The notes: generated by a model from the letters alone, not told the origin. DNA of 44,156 nucleotides from an uncultured Acidobacteriaceae bacterium (GCA_903828675.1 CAIKND010000021.1:1-44156), one strand, 5' to 3'; counted from the stretch's first letter, positions 8,037-16,545 are shown. Made by a program: numbers and translations.

Positions 8037-8852
8037 ATGTCCGATTCCATGTTGCCTATCGTCATCGTCGTCGTCATCGTCGTCCTCTATCTCATCAACT
8101 CCATCAAGATCCTCCGCGAATACGAACGCGGCGTCATCTTCCGCCTGGGCCGCGCTCTGCCAACGCCCAAAGGCCCCGGCATCATCCTCGTCTTCCGGCC
8201 GCTTGATCAGATCGTGCGCATCTCGCTCCGTCAGCAGGTGCTCGAGGTTCCGCCCCAGGACGTAATCACCCGCGACAACGTTACCCTCAAGGTGAACGCG
8301 GTCGTCACGCTCTACGTGGTCAATCCCAACGACGCTGCCATCAAGGTCGAAAACTACGTCTACCAGACCTCTCAGTTCGCGCAGACCACTTTGCGCTCGG
8401 TCCTGGGCGAGGTCGAGCTCGATGAGCTGCTCAGCCATCGCGACAAGCTCAATCTCAGAATTCAGTCCATCATCGACCAGCGCACCGAGCCCTTTGGCGT
8501 AAAGGTGGTCTCCGTGGAAGTCAAGCAGGTTGACCTGCCAGAGACGATGCTGCGCGCCATGGCCAAGCAGGCCGAAGCGGAGCGCGAGCGCCGGTCCAAG
8601 ATCATTCATGCCGAGGGCGAATTCAACGCCGCGCAAAAGCTGGTCGACGCTGCCACCCTCATGGCTACGCAGCCCATGACCCTGCAGTTGCGCTATCTGC
8701 AAACCCTCACCGAGATCGGCGTCGAGAAGAACACCACCATCGTCTTCCCGCTGCCCATGGAACTGCTCACATTGCTCAATAAGATGGGTTCGCTTTCAGC
8801 GCCGCCCGCCGATAAGCCGAAGCCAGAAACGGACGCCCCAGCCAGCAACTGA
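8037..8852 (+). CDS. Slipin / stomatin-like SPFH (band 7) protein
   Basis: About 271 residues. One N-terminal membrane anchor rich in Val/Ile (about 5-22) is followed by the SPFH domain opening [18 protein letters not shown], with the canonical [35 protein letters not shown] and [17 protein letters not shown] segments, then the basic helix [20 protein letters not shown]. It forms oligomeric membrane microdomain scaffolds and is the expected substrate or partner of the upstream NfeD protease. I start at ATG 8037 because GAGGGA lies 6 bases upstream, rather than at GTG 8016 in the same frame. The acidic/Pro tail after residue 250 is variable. Confidence 0.93.
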   Translation: MSDSMLPIVIVVVIVVLYLINSIKILREYERGVIFRLGRALPTPKGPGIILVFRPLDQIVRISLRQQVLEVPPQDVITRDNVTLKVNAVVTLYVVNPNDAAIKVENYVYQTSQFAQTTLRSVLGEVELDELLSHRDKLNLRIQSIIDQRTEPFGVKVVSVEVKQVDLPETMLRAMAKQAEAERERRSKIIHAEGEFNAAQKLVDAATLMATQPMTLQLRYLQTLTEIGVEKNTTIVFPLPMELLTLLNKMGSLSAPPADKPKPETDAPASN

Positions 8853-9002
8853 GCAATCCGGCGCTTTGAAAGAGAAGGCTTCAGCCGCATCCCTCAAGCC
8901 GCCCGAGTCGCAGTTTTGAACTGGCTCGGCTTTACAGGCCCAGAGAAAGTCTCTTTGAGCCGACATAAGCTTCGGGTCGGCAAAGACGTCAGGGCGCGAC
9001 TT

Positions 9003-9060
9003 CAGTCGGGCCGCACGTGGCTGCAAAACCATCGTGAGCTTTACATGCTGCGGAAGAACT
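9003..9060 (+). repeat. Dispersed 58-base repeat, copy 2
   Basis: Matches 6373-6430, with the shared ends CAGTCGGGCCG and GAGCTTTACATGCTGCGGAA. Confidence 0.7.
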
Positions 9061-9075
9061 CTTATCAGGGCACTG

Positions 9076-9150
9076 TTTTGAAAGGGAACGGCTTCAGCGG
9101 TGCCGTAAGTGGTTGAAAATACATGAGGGCTTTAGCCCCTGAGGGAAGCC
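9076..9150. repeat. Composite class C repeat
   Basis: Module one is TTTTGAAAGGGAACGGCTTC and its pairing half; module two, about 35 bases on, is GAGGGCTTTAGCCCCTGAGG. The same two modules in the same order lie at 13209-13284. Confidence 0.7.
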
Positions 9151-9212
9151 TTTCACCTGCCTGCCTTCCCTCAAAGGCTAAGTCCCGGAATCGGCGCTGG
9201 AAGGGACGTTCC

Positions 9213-9887
9213 ATGAGGGGAGTTTTCGACGACCGAGGTTTTGAGCCGGCCCCGCCCAGCCACGATACCGAACTCACCTTGGGGAACGGTACGCTGCTGG
9301 CCATCTTCTTCGGCCTGCTCATCGTCTGCGGCCTCTGTTTCGGCCTCGGGTACGTCATGGGCCGTCACGGCGCTGTGCCCGCTGTGGCAAACCTTCAGCC
9401 CGTGCCTAGTGCGCCGGCGTCCTTGCAGGCCAACGCGTCGCGAACAAAGCCCTCCGCCACGGCGCAACAGGGAGTTGCCCAGACCAACCCGGCTGTTCAG
9501 TCAGAATCCACTGCTTCCCTGTCGGTTCCAGTTATCAATTTCGAGGCTACTGGTGCGCCGGCCATGGACACCACCCGTCTGCCTGAGGCTCGTCCCGCCC
9601 TTGATTCGACTGCAAGCGCACCAAAGCCCGCTCCCCCGCAAACTGTGCGTCCAGCTCTTGCCCCGCAGGGGCCGCTCATGGTCCAGATCGCCGCGGTTGC
9701 CAATCCTGAAGACGGGGAAGTACTCCTCAACGCCCTCCGCAAGCGCGGCTACGCGGTCACCGTGCGTCGCGAGCCCGACGACAATCTCCTGCATGTCCGC
9801 ATCGGCCCATTCAACAGTCGCGACGAAGCCAATCGCTGGCGTCAGAAGCTCCTCAACGACGGCTACAACGCCATCATCATGCCCTGA
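9213..9887 (+). CDS. Membrane-anchored SPOR-domain protein
   Basis: About 224 residues. One transmembrane segment, LLAIFFGLLIVCGLCFGLGY (about 29-48), is followed by a Pro/Ala/Ser-rich periplasmic linker and a C-terminal SPOR domain (about 150-224) beginning LMVQIAAVANPEDGEVLL and including LLHVRIGPFNSRDEANRW. SPOR domains bind glycan strands stripped of stem peptides and bring proteins to the division septum. I start at ATG 9213, which has AAGGGA 6 bases upstream; the longer frame from 9123 would begin inside a class C repeat. It converges with the esterase gene, with an 11-base gap. Confidence 0.88.
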   Translation: MRGVFDDRGFEPAPPSHDTELTLGNGTLLAIFFGLLIVCGLCFGLGYVMGRHGAVPAVANLQPVPSAPASLQANASRTKPSATAQQGVAQTNPAVQSESTASLSVPVINFEATGAPAMDTTRLPEARPALDSTASAPKPAPPQTVRPALAPQGPLMVQIAAVANPEDGEVLLNALRKRGYAVTVRREPDDNLLHVRIGPFNSRDEANRWRQKLLNDGYNAIIMP

Positions 9888-9897
9888 CACAGCCTCG

Positions 9898-11433
9898 TCA
9901 AAGTACCCCGTCCCACAGTCGCAATTCAGCCTCCTGCGGTCTCGGCTCCACGCGGCTCTGAGCGTCGAACAACATCGTCGCCCGCTCGCCGCTTGTGTAC
10001 TCCGGCCACGCCGGTAGACCGGACGCGCCCGGTGCTTCGCCCTTCAGGAACGCGATCCATGCCCTGTGCATCGCCAGCGCCAGCTTCGCCTCAGCCACGG
10101 CGTTCCCTGTCTCTGCGGACGGCCTGTCCCAAACCAGCCGCACGTCCAGCGAGTGATGCGCATACCCCCGCAGCAGTCCAGTGCCCTCCGCAAAGTCCAG
10201 TCGGTACATCCACGCGCTGCCGCCGCCCTTTACATGGGCTTCAGCCACGCGTGTCGAAGGCACCCAGTACTCCTCAGCGGTCGCCGCCCGAATCCGCTGT
10301 TGCTCCTCTGTCATTTGCGGATAAATCTCCCGGTACTTGTGCAGCACCTCGGAGAATCGCGCAACCGCCACATTGCCCAGATCCGCCGCCCCCGGATCGT
10401 GCGCAGGATGCGCCCCCAGGAAAGATGCGCTCTCTTCCCGGTTGGTTCCGATCAACAGCCGCTTTCCCCGGCTTGATCCCGCCGCAATCGTCTCAACCGG
10501 CAGACGCGGCAGCAGCACACCATCCACCTGCGCTCGCAGCGGAAAATGCTTCGGCCACGCGCTGATGAACTGCTTCTGCACCAGAATCAGCTTCTCCGCC
10601 GGTGCCGTCAGTAGTGCAAGCAACTCGCTGCCTGCGCCCGCCCGCCACGCCTCGCCAAACCCGCGCGCCACTGCCGCGCCATCGGACCGGGTCGCCACGC
10701 GCTCTGCTCCGCCGCTTTCTGAAACCATCTGGTCAAACAGCGGTTGCGCCGACGGAATGCCCATCAGAATATCCGTCAGCTTTGCGCCCGCCGACTGCCC
10801 GCCCACGGTCACGCGTGCTGGGTCGCCGCCAAAAGCAGCCACGTTCCCCCGCACCCAGTCCAGTGCGGAGATAAGGTCGCGCAGGCCATTGTTGCAGCTT
10901 CCCGCGTACGCGCTCCCAAGCAGAGGCTCCAAATCCAGAAAACCAAAGACCCCCAACCGGTAAGCCACCGTGATGCAGATAATTCCGGCTTGAGCCAACA
11001 GCGTTCCGTCAAACATCGGGTCGAAGGCTCTCCCTCCCGTAAACCCTCCACCGTGAATCCACACATAGACAGGGAACGGACCCTTTCCCTCCGGGGCCCA
11101 GATATTCAGGTATAGGCAATCCTCACTTTGTTCAAAGCCCGCCGCCGGCTGCATCGCTGCCGGCCTGAACCGCGTCGCGTCGCGTTCACCCTTCCAGGGT
11201 CTCACTTGCTCCGGAGCGCGAAAGCGCAGCCGCCCCACCGGCGGCTCCGCAAACGGCACACCGCGAAATACCCGTACCCCGCCCGATTGCTCCCCGCGCA
11301 GCGCTCCGCTCGGCGTCCGCACCGTCACCGGCAGCACAGCTTCAAGCGAGTGCAGCAGACCGCCTCGCAGTGCCATTGCCGCCAGCCCCGCATTGGTCAA
11401 AAACGCCCGCCGTGAAAGATTCCATTGCGTCAT
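9898..11433 (-). CDS. Type-B carboxylesterase, Tat-exported
   Basis: 511 residues of the carboxylesterase/lipase type-B family (pnbA-like). The N-terminus MTQWNLSRRAFLTNAG is a twin-arginine signal, so export through Tat is likely; tat genes lie about 10 kb away in this window. Family marks are VRVFRGVPFAEPPVGRLRF (about 53-71), EDCLYLNIWAP, the oxyanion HGGGF, and the nucleophile elbow GGQSAG with S214. GQSAG replaces the more usual GESAG. The acid is probably in GTNREESASF and the base in GYAHHSLDV. It hydrolyses esters of unknown nature. Shine-Dalgarno AAGGAG precedes ATG 11433, and it lies 34 bases after the stop of a plsC-like gene, probably in one operon. Confidence 0.9.
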   Translation of the reverse strand: MTQWNLSRRAFLTNAGLAAMALRGGLLHSLEAVLPVTVRTPSGALRGEQSGGVRVFRGVPFAEPPVGRLRFRAPEQVRPWKGERDATRFRPAAMQPAAGFEQSEDCLYLNIWAPEGKGPFPVYVWIHGGGFTGGRAFDPMFDGTLLAQAGIICITVAYRLGVFGFLDLEPLLGSAYAGSCNNGLRDLISALDWVRGNVAAFGGDPARVTVGGQSAGAKLTDILMGIPSAQPLFDQMVSESGGAERVATRSDGAAVARGFGEAWRAGAGSELLALLTAPAEKLILVQKQFISAWPKHFPLRAQVDGVLLPRLPVETIAAGSSRGKRLLIGTNREESASFLGAHPAHDPGAADLGNVAVARFSEVLHKYREIYPQMTEEQQRIRAATAEEYWVPSTRVAEAHVKGGGSAWMYRLDFAEGTGLLRGYAHHSLDVRLVWDRPSAETGNAVAEAKLALAMHRAWIAFLKGEAPGASGLPAWPEYTSGERATMLFDAQSRVEPRPQEAELRLWDGVL

Positions 11434-11467
11434 ACGTCGTGCTCCTTACCGCCCCATGCGTCTGCTC

Positions 11468-12178
11468 TCAGCCCCTCATCCACTCCGGCAACCCAGAGGC
11501 AATCGACGCCCGCACCGCCAGCATCAAATCATCTCGCGTTTCGTAATCCCTCGGGTTCAGGGGCGGATGGAAAATGAAATGCGCCGTCCCCGATTTGATG
11601 CCGAAACTTCCCTTGGCCATCAGCGTTTCTGTTCCGTAGATCGACACTGGAATGCACGGCGCGCCCGTCTCCTTTGCCAGGTAGAACGGCCCTTTCTTGA
11701 ATGGCAGCAGCTTGCCGTCCCTTGAGCGCGTTCCTTCAACGAACGTGGTGATATGCACGCCCTTCTCCAGTTGCTTTCCTGCCAGCAGTACGCTCTCCTT
11801 CGCCGTCGCTGCGTTCCCCGCGCGATCCACCGGGATGTACTCGCCCAGCTTGAGGCAGTAGCCGAAGATCGGCATATTGAATACCGAGCGCTTGGTAAAG
11901 GCCGACGTCCGCCCTGGAATCTGCGGAATCAATCCCGGCGGGTCCAGATTCGACACGTGATTCGCCATAAAAATACACGCCTTGCCGGCGGGAACATTCT
12001 CCCGACCCTCCACCCGCACCCGGATGCCCGCAACCCGAAACCCGGTACGGACAATAAAGCAGGTCACCGCATAGAGCGGTCCCACGTTGCCTGTGATGGC
12101 GGCCAGCGGAATAAAAATGATCGCCGAGGGAATGCTCAAGGCAAGGATTACGACAATCACGAAGAACGAAACAATCAT
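11468..12178 (-). CDS. PlsC-type 1-acyl-glycerol-3-phosphate acyltransferase (paralogue 1)
   Basis: 236 residues. An N-terminal hydrophobic anchor (about 1-30) precedes the acyltransferase domain with the HX4D motif ANHVSNLDPP, the substrate-binding FVEGTRSRDG and the GAPCIPVSIYG block. The family moves an acyl chain to lysophosphatidic acid at the inner membrane. A paralogue of identical length lies directly upstream (12453-13163), sharing NHVSNLDPP, IPGRTSAF, FVEGTRS and the ending ASGLPEWMR, so the pair arose by tandem duplication. A class A palindrome sits in the 274-base gap between them. Which one is the housekeeping enzyme cannot be told. Confidence 0.88.
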   Translation of the reverse strand: MIVSFFVIVVILALSIPSAIIFIPLAAITGNVGPLYAVTCFIVRTGFRVAGIRVRVEGRENVPAGKACIFMANHVSNLDPPGLIPQIPGRTSAFTKRSVFNMPIFGYCLKLGEYIPVDRAGNAATAKESVLLAGKQLEKGVHITTFVEGTRSRDGKLLPFKKGPFYLAKETGAPCIPVSIYGTETLMAKGSFGIKSGTAHFIFHPPLNPRDYETRDDLMLAVRASIASGLPEWMRG

Positions 12179-12452
12179 GAGGGTTCCATTAAAGATCTGT
12201 GGTAGGAAAACTTGAAGTCATTCTGTTGCGGCGCGCCTGAAGATCCGGCAACTAAATGCTGTTCGGGTGCCCCACCCATTCCCGCGTATTTTGCGGGAAT
12301 GGGTGGGAAGAAGATGCCACTGTTTTCTTGCCCGAACAATGAAGTTCCTGTGCTGTCAGAGCATACATGGCAGAGTATCGCACCCGGGCCCGTGCATTTG
12401 CCAAAACCGCGCGCGATCAGCTGAGGCGCGGGGCTGAATCAGGAAAGTGCTT
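12179..12452. other. Gap between the two acyltransferase paralogues
   Basis: 274 bases, with no gene seen. The only recognisable structure is the class A palindrome at 12267-12309 and the CCGGCAACTAAATG word just before it, which is shared with 4173-4187. Confidence 0.6.
12267..12309. repeat. Palindromic repeat, class A (perfect stem)
   Basis: CCCACCCATTCCCGC and GCGGGAATGGGTGGG pair perfectly over 15 positions around GTATTTT. This is the cleanest hairpin of the family in the window. Confidence 0.85.
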
Positions 12453-13163
12453 TTAAGTCCGCATCCACTCCGGAAGCCCAGACGCAATGGAAGTACGAAC
12501 CGCCGTCATCAACTCCTCGCGGGTTGCAAAACCGGCCGGATCAATCGGATCGTGAAAGACCACGTGCGCCGTTCCTGGGTGCATGCGCACGCTGCCTTTG
12601 CCCTGAATCTTTTCCGTGCCATGGATTGACACCGGGATCACCGGCGCACCTGAGGCCATAGCCAGGAAGAACGGGCCTTTCTTGAAGGGCAGCATGCGCC
12701 CGTCCGGCGACCGGGTGCCTTCAACAAACGTCGTCATGTGCACGCCCTTGGCAAGCACGCGCTGCGCAGCCGCCACGCTCTCCGCCGCTGCCGCTGGGCT
12801 GCCCTTGCGATCCACTGCGATAAAATCGCCCTGCCTGAAGCCGGTGCCCAGCACCGGCAGGTTCATCAGCGACCGCTTCATAAATGCCGAGGTGCGCCCG
12901 GGAATCAGCGATATCAGCGCCGGCGGGTCCAGGTTGGAAACGTGGTTCGACATGAAGATGCATGCCCGGTCTGTCGGTATCCGCTCCCGCCCTTCAACGT
13001 GGAACCGCACGCCCGACATCCAGCAACTGCTTGAAAGCATGAAGCGCGTGCCCTTGTAGAGCGGCAGCACATTTCCCGTCAACCAGCACCAGGGAATGAA
13101 CAGAATTGCCGTCGGAATCCCAGTGATGACCATTGTGGACATAAAGATGAATGTAAAAATCAT
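12453..13163 (-). CDS. PlsC-type 1-acyl-glycerol-3-phosphate acyltransferase (paralogue 2)
   Basis: 236 residues, the same length as the neighbouring paralogue and similar along its whole length, with strongest conservation in the acyltransferase domain. It has the HX4D motif SNHVSNLDPP, FVEGTRSPDG and GAPVIPVSIHG. Its N-terminal hydrophobic region (about 1-45) differs most between the two copies, which could alter substrate or location. Shine-Dalgarno AAGAGG lies about 6 bases before ATG 13163. It is upstream of paralogue 1 on the minus strand; the hairpin between them may attenuate or stabilise the message. Confidence 0.88.
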   Translation of the reverse strand: MIFTFIFMSTMVITGIPTAILFIPWCWLTGNVLPLYKGTRFMLSSSCWMSGVRFHVEGRERIPTDRACIFMSNHVSNLDPPALISLIPGRTSAFMKRSLMNLPVLGTGFRQGDFIAVDRKGSPAAAAESVAAAQRVLAKGVHMTTFVEGTRSPDGRMLPFKKGPFFLAMASGAPVIPVSIHGTEKIQGKGSVRMHPGTAHVVFHDPIDPAGFATREELMTAVRTSIASGLPEWMRT

Positions 13164-13208
13164 TCTTGCCTCTTGCTTTGGAGCGTTCTCGAGTTTGCTG
13201 TAGACAGG

Positions 13209-13284
13209 CTTTGAAAGGGCACGGCTTTAGCCGTGCAGCAAAACACCAATGAAATCAACGGGCTTTAGCCCCAGAGGGAAAGCC
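13209..13284. repeat. Composite class C repeat
   Basis: Module one is GGGCACGGCTTTAGCCGTGC, a perfect GCACGGCT/AGCCGTGC hairpin; module two is ACGGGCTTTAGCCCCAGAGG. The order matches 9076-9150. It fills most of the gap between mpl and the acyltransferase gene. Confidence 0.75.
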
Positions 13285-13313
13285 ATAGCGTCTACACCTT
13301 TTCCGAATCAGCT

Positions 13314-14759
13314 TTAAGCCTTGCCGCCCTCAGGAAACCGCTCCCTCAGTCGCGCAGGCAGTTTCTCATAGATGCCATCGAATCCGCCATTCGACAGAAT
13401 AGCCACAACGTCGCCGGACTCAAGCCGCGGCGCAATCCCGTCCACAATCGCATCCGCATCGGCCAGTAGTTCCGCCTCCGTTCCCTCCGCGTTCAGCCTC
13501 CGCACCACATCCTCCGGATGCAGCCGCTCGGCGTCGGGAATCCGCTGCTGCTGGTAAACGCCGGCCAGCACCACCCGGTCGGCCAGCCGCAAACTCTCCA
13601 CCAATTCATTCTCCAGAACCTTGCGCCGCAGCGTATTCGACCGCGGCTCCAGCACTGCCCACAGGCACGAATGCGGAAAGACCGAGCGTAACGCCCGCAG
13701 TGTCTCGCGAATCGCCGTTGGATGGTGTGCAAAGTCCTCGATTACCGTAACCCCACCCACCTCCGCGCGCACTTCCAGCCGCCGCTTCACGCTCTTGAAG
13801 CTCTTGAGCGCGGCCACAATCGCATCCTTGCCGATCCCTCGCCCAGCGGCCAGCGCCGCCGCCGCCGTTGCATTCAGCGCGTTGTGTTCGCCTGCCAGTT
13901 GCATCTCCAGTTCGGCCCAGAGCGCATCTCCGCGCCAAACTTCCCAGCGCGTCAGCCCCGCCTCATGCCGCAGGTTCCTCAATCGCCAATCCGCACTCTC
14001 AGAGAACCCATAACGTTCCACCGGGCAGAGTGCATGAGACACACACTCCGTTACATTCGCGTTGCCGTCGTAAGCCACAATCAAACCGCGTCGCGGCACC
14101 AGGTTCACCAGCCGCTTGAAGGCCGTCTTCACCGCTTCCAGGTCTGCATAAATATCCGCATGATCGAACTCCACATGCGTCAAAATCAGCCCATCGGGAA
14201 AGTAGTGCAGAAACTTCGGCCCCTTGTCGAAGAAGGCCGTATCGTACTCGTCGCCTTCCACGATGAAGGTGCGTGTCGGCCGCAATTGAAAGCTCGTCCC
14301 GAAATTCTCCGCCACCCCGCCAATCAGAAACGACGGTTCCAGCTCAGGCAGCGCATCGGATGCAAACTGATAAATCCATGCCAGCATGCTGGTCGTTGTA
14401 GTCTTGCCGTGCGTTCCTGCCACCACCAGAGACTCGCGCCCCACCAGGAACTCCTCGCGCAGCAACGCCGCCATCGATGTAAACGGAATCCGCTCGTCGA
14501 GCACCCGCTCCACCTCTGGATTGCCCCGCGACAGCGCATTGCCAATCACAACCAAATCTGGCCGCGGCTCCAGGTTCGTCTCCGAGTAAGGCTCCAGCAC
14601 CGGAATCCCCAGCCCGCGCAGCAGATCGCTCATGGGCGGATAAGCCGCCTTGTCCGACCCTGTAATGCGGTGCCCCTGCAACTGCAGCAGCCCTGCCAGC
14701 GACGCCATTGCCGTGCCGCAAATCCCGCTCAAGTGAATATGCTTCTTCAGTTTAGTCAT
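13314..14759 (-). CDS. mpl: UDP-N-acetylmuramate:L-Ala-gamma-D-Glu-meso-DAP ligase
   Basis: About 481 residues of the Mur ligase family, closest in pattern to Mpl. The N-terminal Rossmann domain opens KHIHLSGICGTAMASLAGLL, the ATP loop is AGTHGKTTTTSMLAW (about 114-128), and the central domain has FIVEGDEYDTAFFDKGPKF and the HVEFDHADIYADL box. The C-terminal domain has IEDFAHHPTAI and the Mpl-typical EPRSNTLRR. It attaches the recycled murein tripeptide to UDP-MurNAc in the cytoplasm. ATG 14759 overlaps the stop of ldcA as ATGA, so translation is probably coupled. The frame upstream of this ATG is antisense filler and is excluded. The partner genes upstream supply its substrate. Confidence 0.93.
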   Translation of the reverse strand: MTKLKKHIHLSGICGTAMASLAGLLQLQGHRITGSDKAAYPPMSDLLRGLGIPVLEPYSETNLEPRPDLVVIGNALSRGNPEVERVLDERIPFTSMAALLREEFLVGRESLVVAGTHGKTTTTSMLAWIYQFASDALPELEPSFLIGGVAENFGTSFQLRPTRTFIVEGDEYDTAFFDKGPKFLHYFPDGLILTHVEFDHADIYADLEAVKTAFKRLVNLVPRRGLIVAYDGNANVTECVSHALCPVERYGFSESADWRLRNLRHEAGLTRWEVWRGDALWAELEMQLAGEHNALNATAAAALAAGRGIGKDAIVAALKSFKSVKRRLEVRAEVGGVTVIEDFAHHPTAIRETLRALRSVFPHSCLWAVLEPRSNTLRRKVLENELVESLRLADRVVLAGVYQQQRIPDAERLHPEDVVRRLNAEGTEAELLADADAIVDGIAPRLESGDVVAILSNGGFDGIYEKLPARLRERFPEGGKA

Positions 14760-15676
14760 CGCGCAGCCGCCGGTTCCTGTAAGTTCAATCGTGCATCCTC
14801 CGAAACCGTCAACCCCGCCTCCACGCCAAACGTCAGCGTCACGTTCTGCCGCGAAACATGCCCGCTCCGCAGTCCAATCGCAATCGGCCCTTTGAAGCCA
14901 TCCAGCGCGTTCAGAATCGCCTCGTCCAGCAACCCCGGCCCAGCGCCCGGTGAAACGCAATCCAGCATCTCGCCAAACACAATCCCCGGCATGCCTTCCA
15001 GCTTGCCCGCCTTGCGCAGTTGCCACAGCATCCGGTCCACCTGGTAAGGCTTCGCGCCCACATCCTCTATAAACAGCAGCTTCCCCTCGGTCTGCGGCTC
15101 CCACACCGTGCCCAGCAGCGAAACCAGAATGCTCAGGCAGCCGCCATACAGCGTCCCGCTCGCCTCGCCCGGCCTCAACGGTCGCAGTCCCTCTTCCGCG
15201 CCAACGCCATAGGCTCTGCCTTCCAGCGCGGCATCAAAACTGTCCAGATGCACGCCATCTTCAAGATAGAAATCCGCGGCCACCATCGGCCCGTGAAACG
15301 CCGTAAGCCCCAGCTCATCCAGCAGTCGCAGTTGCACGCCCGTCAAATCGCTGTAAGCAAAAAACGGCTTGGGATGCCTGCCGATCAACGCCACATCCAG
15401 CTCGTCCAGCAGGTAATTCGATCCGTATCCGCCGCGCAAACACATCACCGCGCTTGTCGTCTCGTCCGCGAAGGCCGCATGCAAATCGGCCAGCCTCTGT
15501 TCGGTTGTTCCGGCAAAATAGAGCTGCCCGCGCTCCAGCGCATGGTCGCTCACCTGGGGCGCATATCCCAGCCTCCGCAACGCCTCGAGCCCGCGCTCCA
15601 CACGCTCAGGCTGCGCATAGGAGGCAGGCGAAATCACGCTCACGCCCGCACCCGGCTTCACGGCTTGCAGCTTCAT
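14756..15676 (-). CDS. L,D-carboxypeptidase, peptidase family S66 (LdcA-like)
   Basis: About 306 residues. Family S66 marks are VSVISPASYA near the N-terminus, the nucleophile elbow MCLRGGYGSNYLLDEL with the serine in GGYGS, the Glu in LFIEDVGAKPYQVDRM, and the His region SGHVSRQNVTLTFG near the C-terminus. LdcA removes the terminal D-Ala from murein tetrapeptides in the cytoplasm, giving the tripeptide that Mpl ligates. It starts at ATG 15676, two bases after the dapF stop, and its stop overlaps the mpl start. The three genes therefore form a tight unit of murein-peptide metabolism. The longer open frame up to 15802 is antisense to dapF in content and not used. Confidence 0.92.
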   Translation of the reverse strand: MKLQAVKPGAGVSVISPASYAQPERVERGLEALRRLGYAPQVSDHALERGQLYFAGTTEQRLADLHAAFADETTSAVMCLRGGYGSNYLLDELDVALIGRHPKPFFAYSDLTGVQLRLLDELGLTAFHGPMVAADFYLEDGVHLDSFDAALEGRAYGVGAEEGLRPLRPGEASGTLYGGCLSILVSLLGTVWEPQTEGKLLFIEDVGAKPYQVDRMLWQLRKAGKLEGMPGIVFGEMLDCVSPGAGPGLLDEAILNALDGFKGPIAIGLRSGHVSRQNVTLTFGVEAGLTVSEDARLNLQEPAAAR

Positions 15677-15678
15677 CT

Positions 15679-16497
15679 TCACCACGCCTCGCCGCGCGCA
15701 ATCAGCGCTGCCGGCCCTGTCAGCTTCAACTCCGTGCCCGTCCCGCCCCACTCCACTGTCTGCGCACCGCCGGGAGCCACAACCGTCAGCGGCGAAACGC
15801 ATCCGTTCAACGCCAGCGCCGCTGTGGCCGAAGCCGAGCTGCCCGTCCCCGATGAAGTCGTCGGCCCCACCCCACGCTCGAAGATGCGAATCTCAATCTC
15901 GTTTGCGCTCACTACGCGCACGAATTCCACGTTCGTCTGCTGCGGAAAATCGGTGTGCACGCATATCTCCGCGCCGATCGCATGCCAGCTCTTGCCCTGC
16001 ACCGCAAACTCCGCATTGTCCACCACGATCACAAAGTGCGGATTGCCGGTCGAAACATCCACGCCTGCGATCCGTGCGCCATCCGCCAACATCACTGCTC
16101 GCGGAGTGAACTCCGGTACGCCCATCCCCGCCGTCACTTCCACCGTGAATCCATCGTCTTTGCTTATTCCGTTTACATGGCACACGCGTACCCCGGCATC
16201 GGTCGCAATCTCCACATCATCGCCCGCCCCGAATCCGCGTGCCTCGGCCATCCACGCCGCCACGCAACGCGTGCCGTTGCCGCTGATCTCGGCAATCGAC
16301 CCGTCCGCATTGTGCAGCTTGATCCGTCCCGCCTTGGCGCCGGTCCACGCAAAAAACTCAATACCGTCCGCGCCAATACCGGTGTTGCGCGCGCACAGCC
16401 GCCGCGTCAAATCTGCCCAGTCGCAACCCTCGGCCGCATCTTCCGTCACAATCAGAAAATCGTTGCCGCACGCGTGCGCTTTGGTAAAGGGAATCAA
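15679..16497 (-). CDS. dapF: Diaminopimelate epimerase (DapF), second catalytic Cys replaced by Ser
   Basis: About 272 residues with the DapF two-lobe pattern: FTKAHACGNDFLIV at the N-terminus, NTGIGADGIEF, then ISGNGTRCVA with the first catalytic cysteine (C78), STGNPHFVIV, and IRIFERGVGPTTSSGTGSS. In characterised DapF the last motif reads ACGTG or ACGSG; here it is SSGTG, so the second catalytic Cys is Ser (S216). Normally the enzyme interconverts LL- and meso-diaminopimelate for lysine and murein. I chose TTG 16497, with GGAGG four bases upstream, over ATG 16530, which has no ribosome site. It is the first gene of the dapF-ldcA-mpl unit. The epimerase role is likely but this substitution needs attention. 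Confidence 0.85.
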   Translation of the reverse strand: MIPFTKAHACGNDFLIVTEDAAEGCDWADLTRRLCARNTGIGADGIEFFAWTGAKAGRIKLHNADGSIAEISGNGTRCVAAWMAEARGFGAGDDVEIATDAGVRVCHVNGISKDDGFTVEVTAGMGVPEFTPRAVMLADGARIAGVDVSTGNPHFVIVVDNAEFAVQGKSWHAIGAEICVHTDFPQQTNVEFVRVVSANEIEIRIFERGVGPTTSSGTGSSASATAALALNGCVSPLTVVAPGGAQTVEWGGTGTELKLTGPAALIARGEAW

Positions 16498-16545
16498 TCT
16501 TCCTCCATCTCGCAAATGAAAACTCCCCATAAATGGTTATTGCGG

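Larger units (their letters stand above)
8853..9212. other. Repeat-rich intergenic region between slipin and SPOR genes
   Basis: 360 bases without a gene. It holds a GAAGGCTTCAGCC-like word (about 8874-8886), the second copy of the 58-base block (9003-9060) and a composite class C element (9076-9150). The frame of the SPOR gene stays open through the repeat, but the real start is after it. Confidence 0.7.

Noticed and set aside
13722..15047. 441-codon plus-strand frame over mpl and ldcA
   Set aside because: Arg/Gln/His-rich shadow translation; both opposite-strand genes are clear family members.
14760..15104. Longer N-terminus for mpl
   Set aside because: The added residues are Gly/Arg-rich filler overlapping ldcA; the Mpl fold starts at the ATG of 14759, which overlaps the ldcA stop.
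15677..15802. Longer N-terminus for the S66 peptidase
   Set aside because: It lies over the dapF 3' end in another frame; the family opening motif starts at ATG 15676.
15020..16519. 499-codon plus-strand frame over ldcA and dapF
   Set aside because: Shadow of the murein unit; no domain and no ribosome site.
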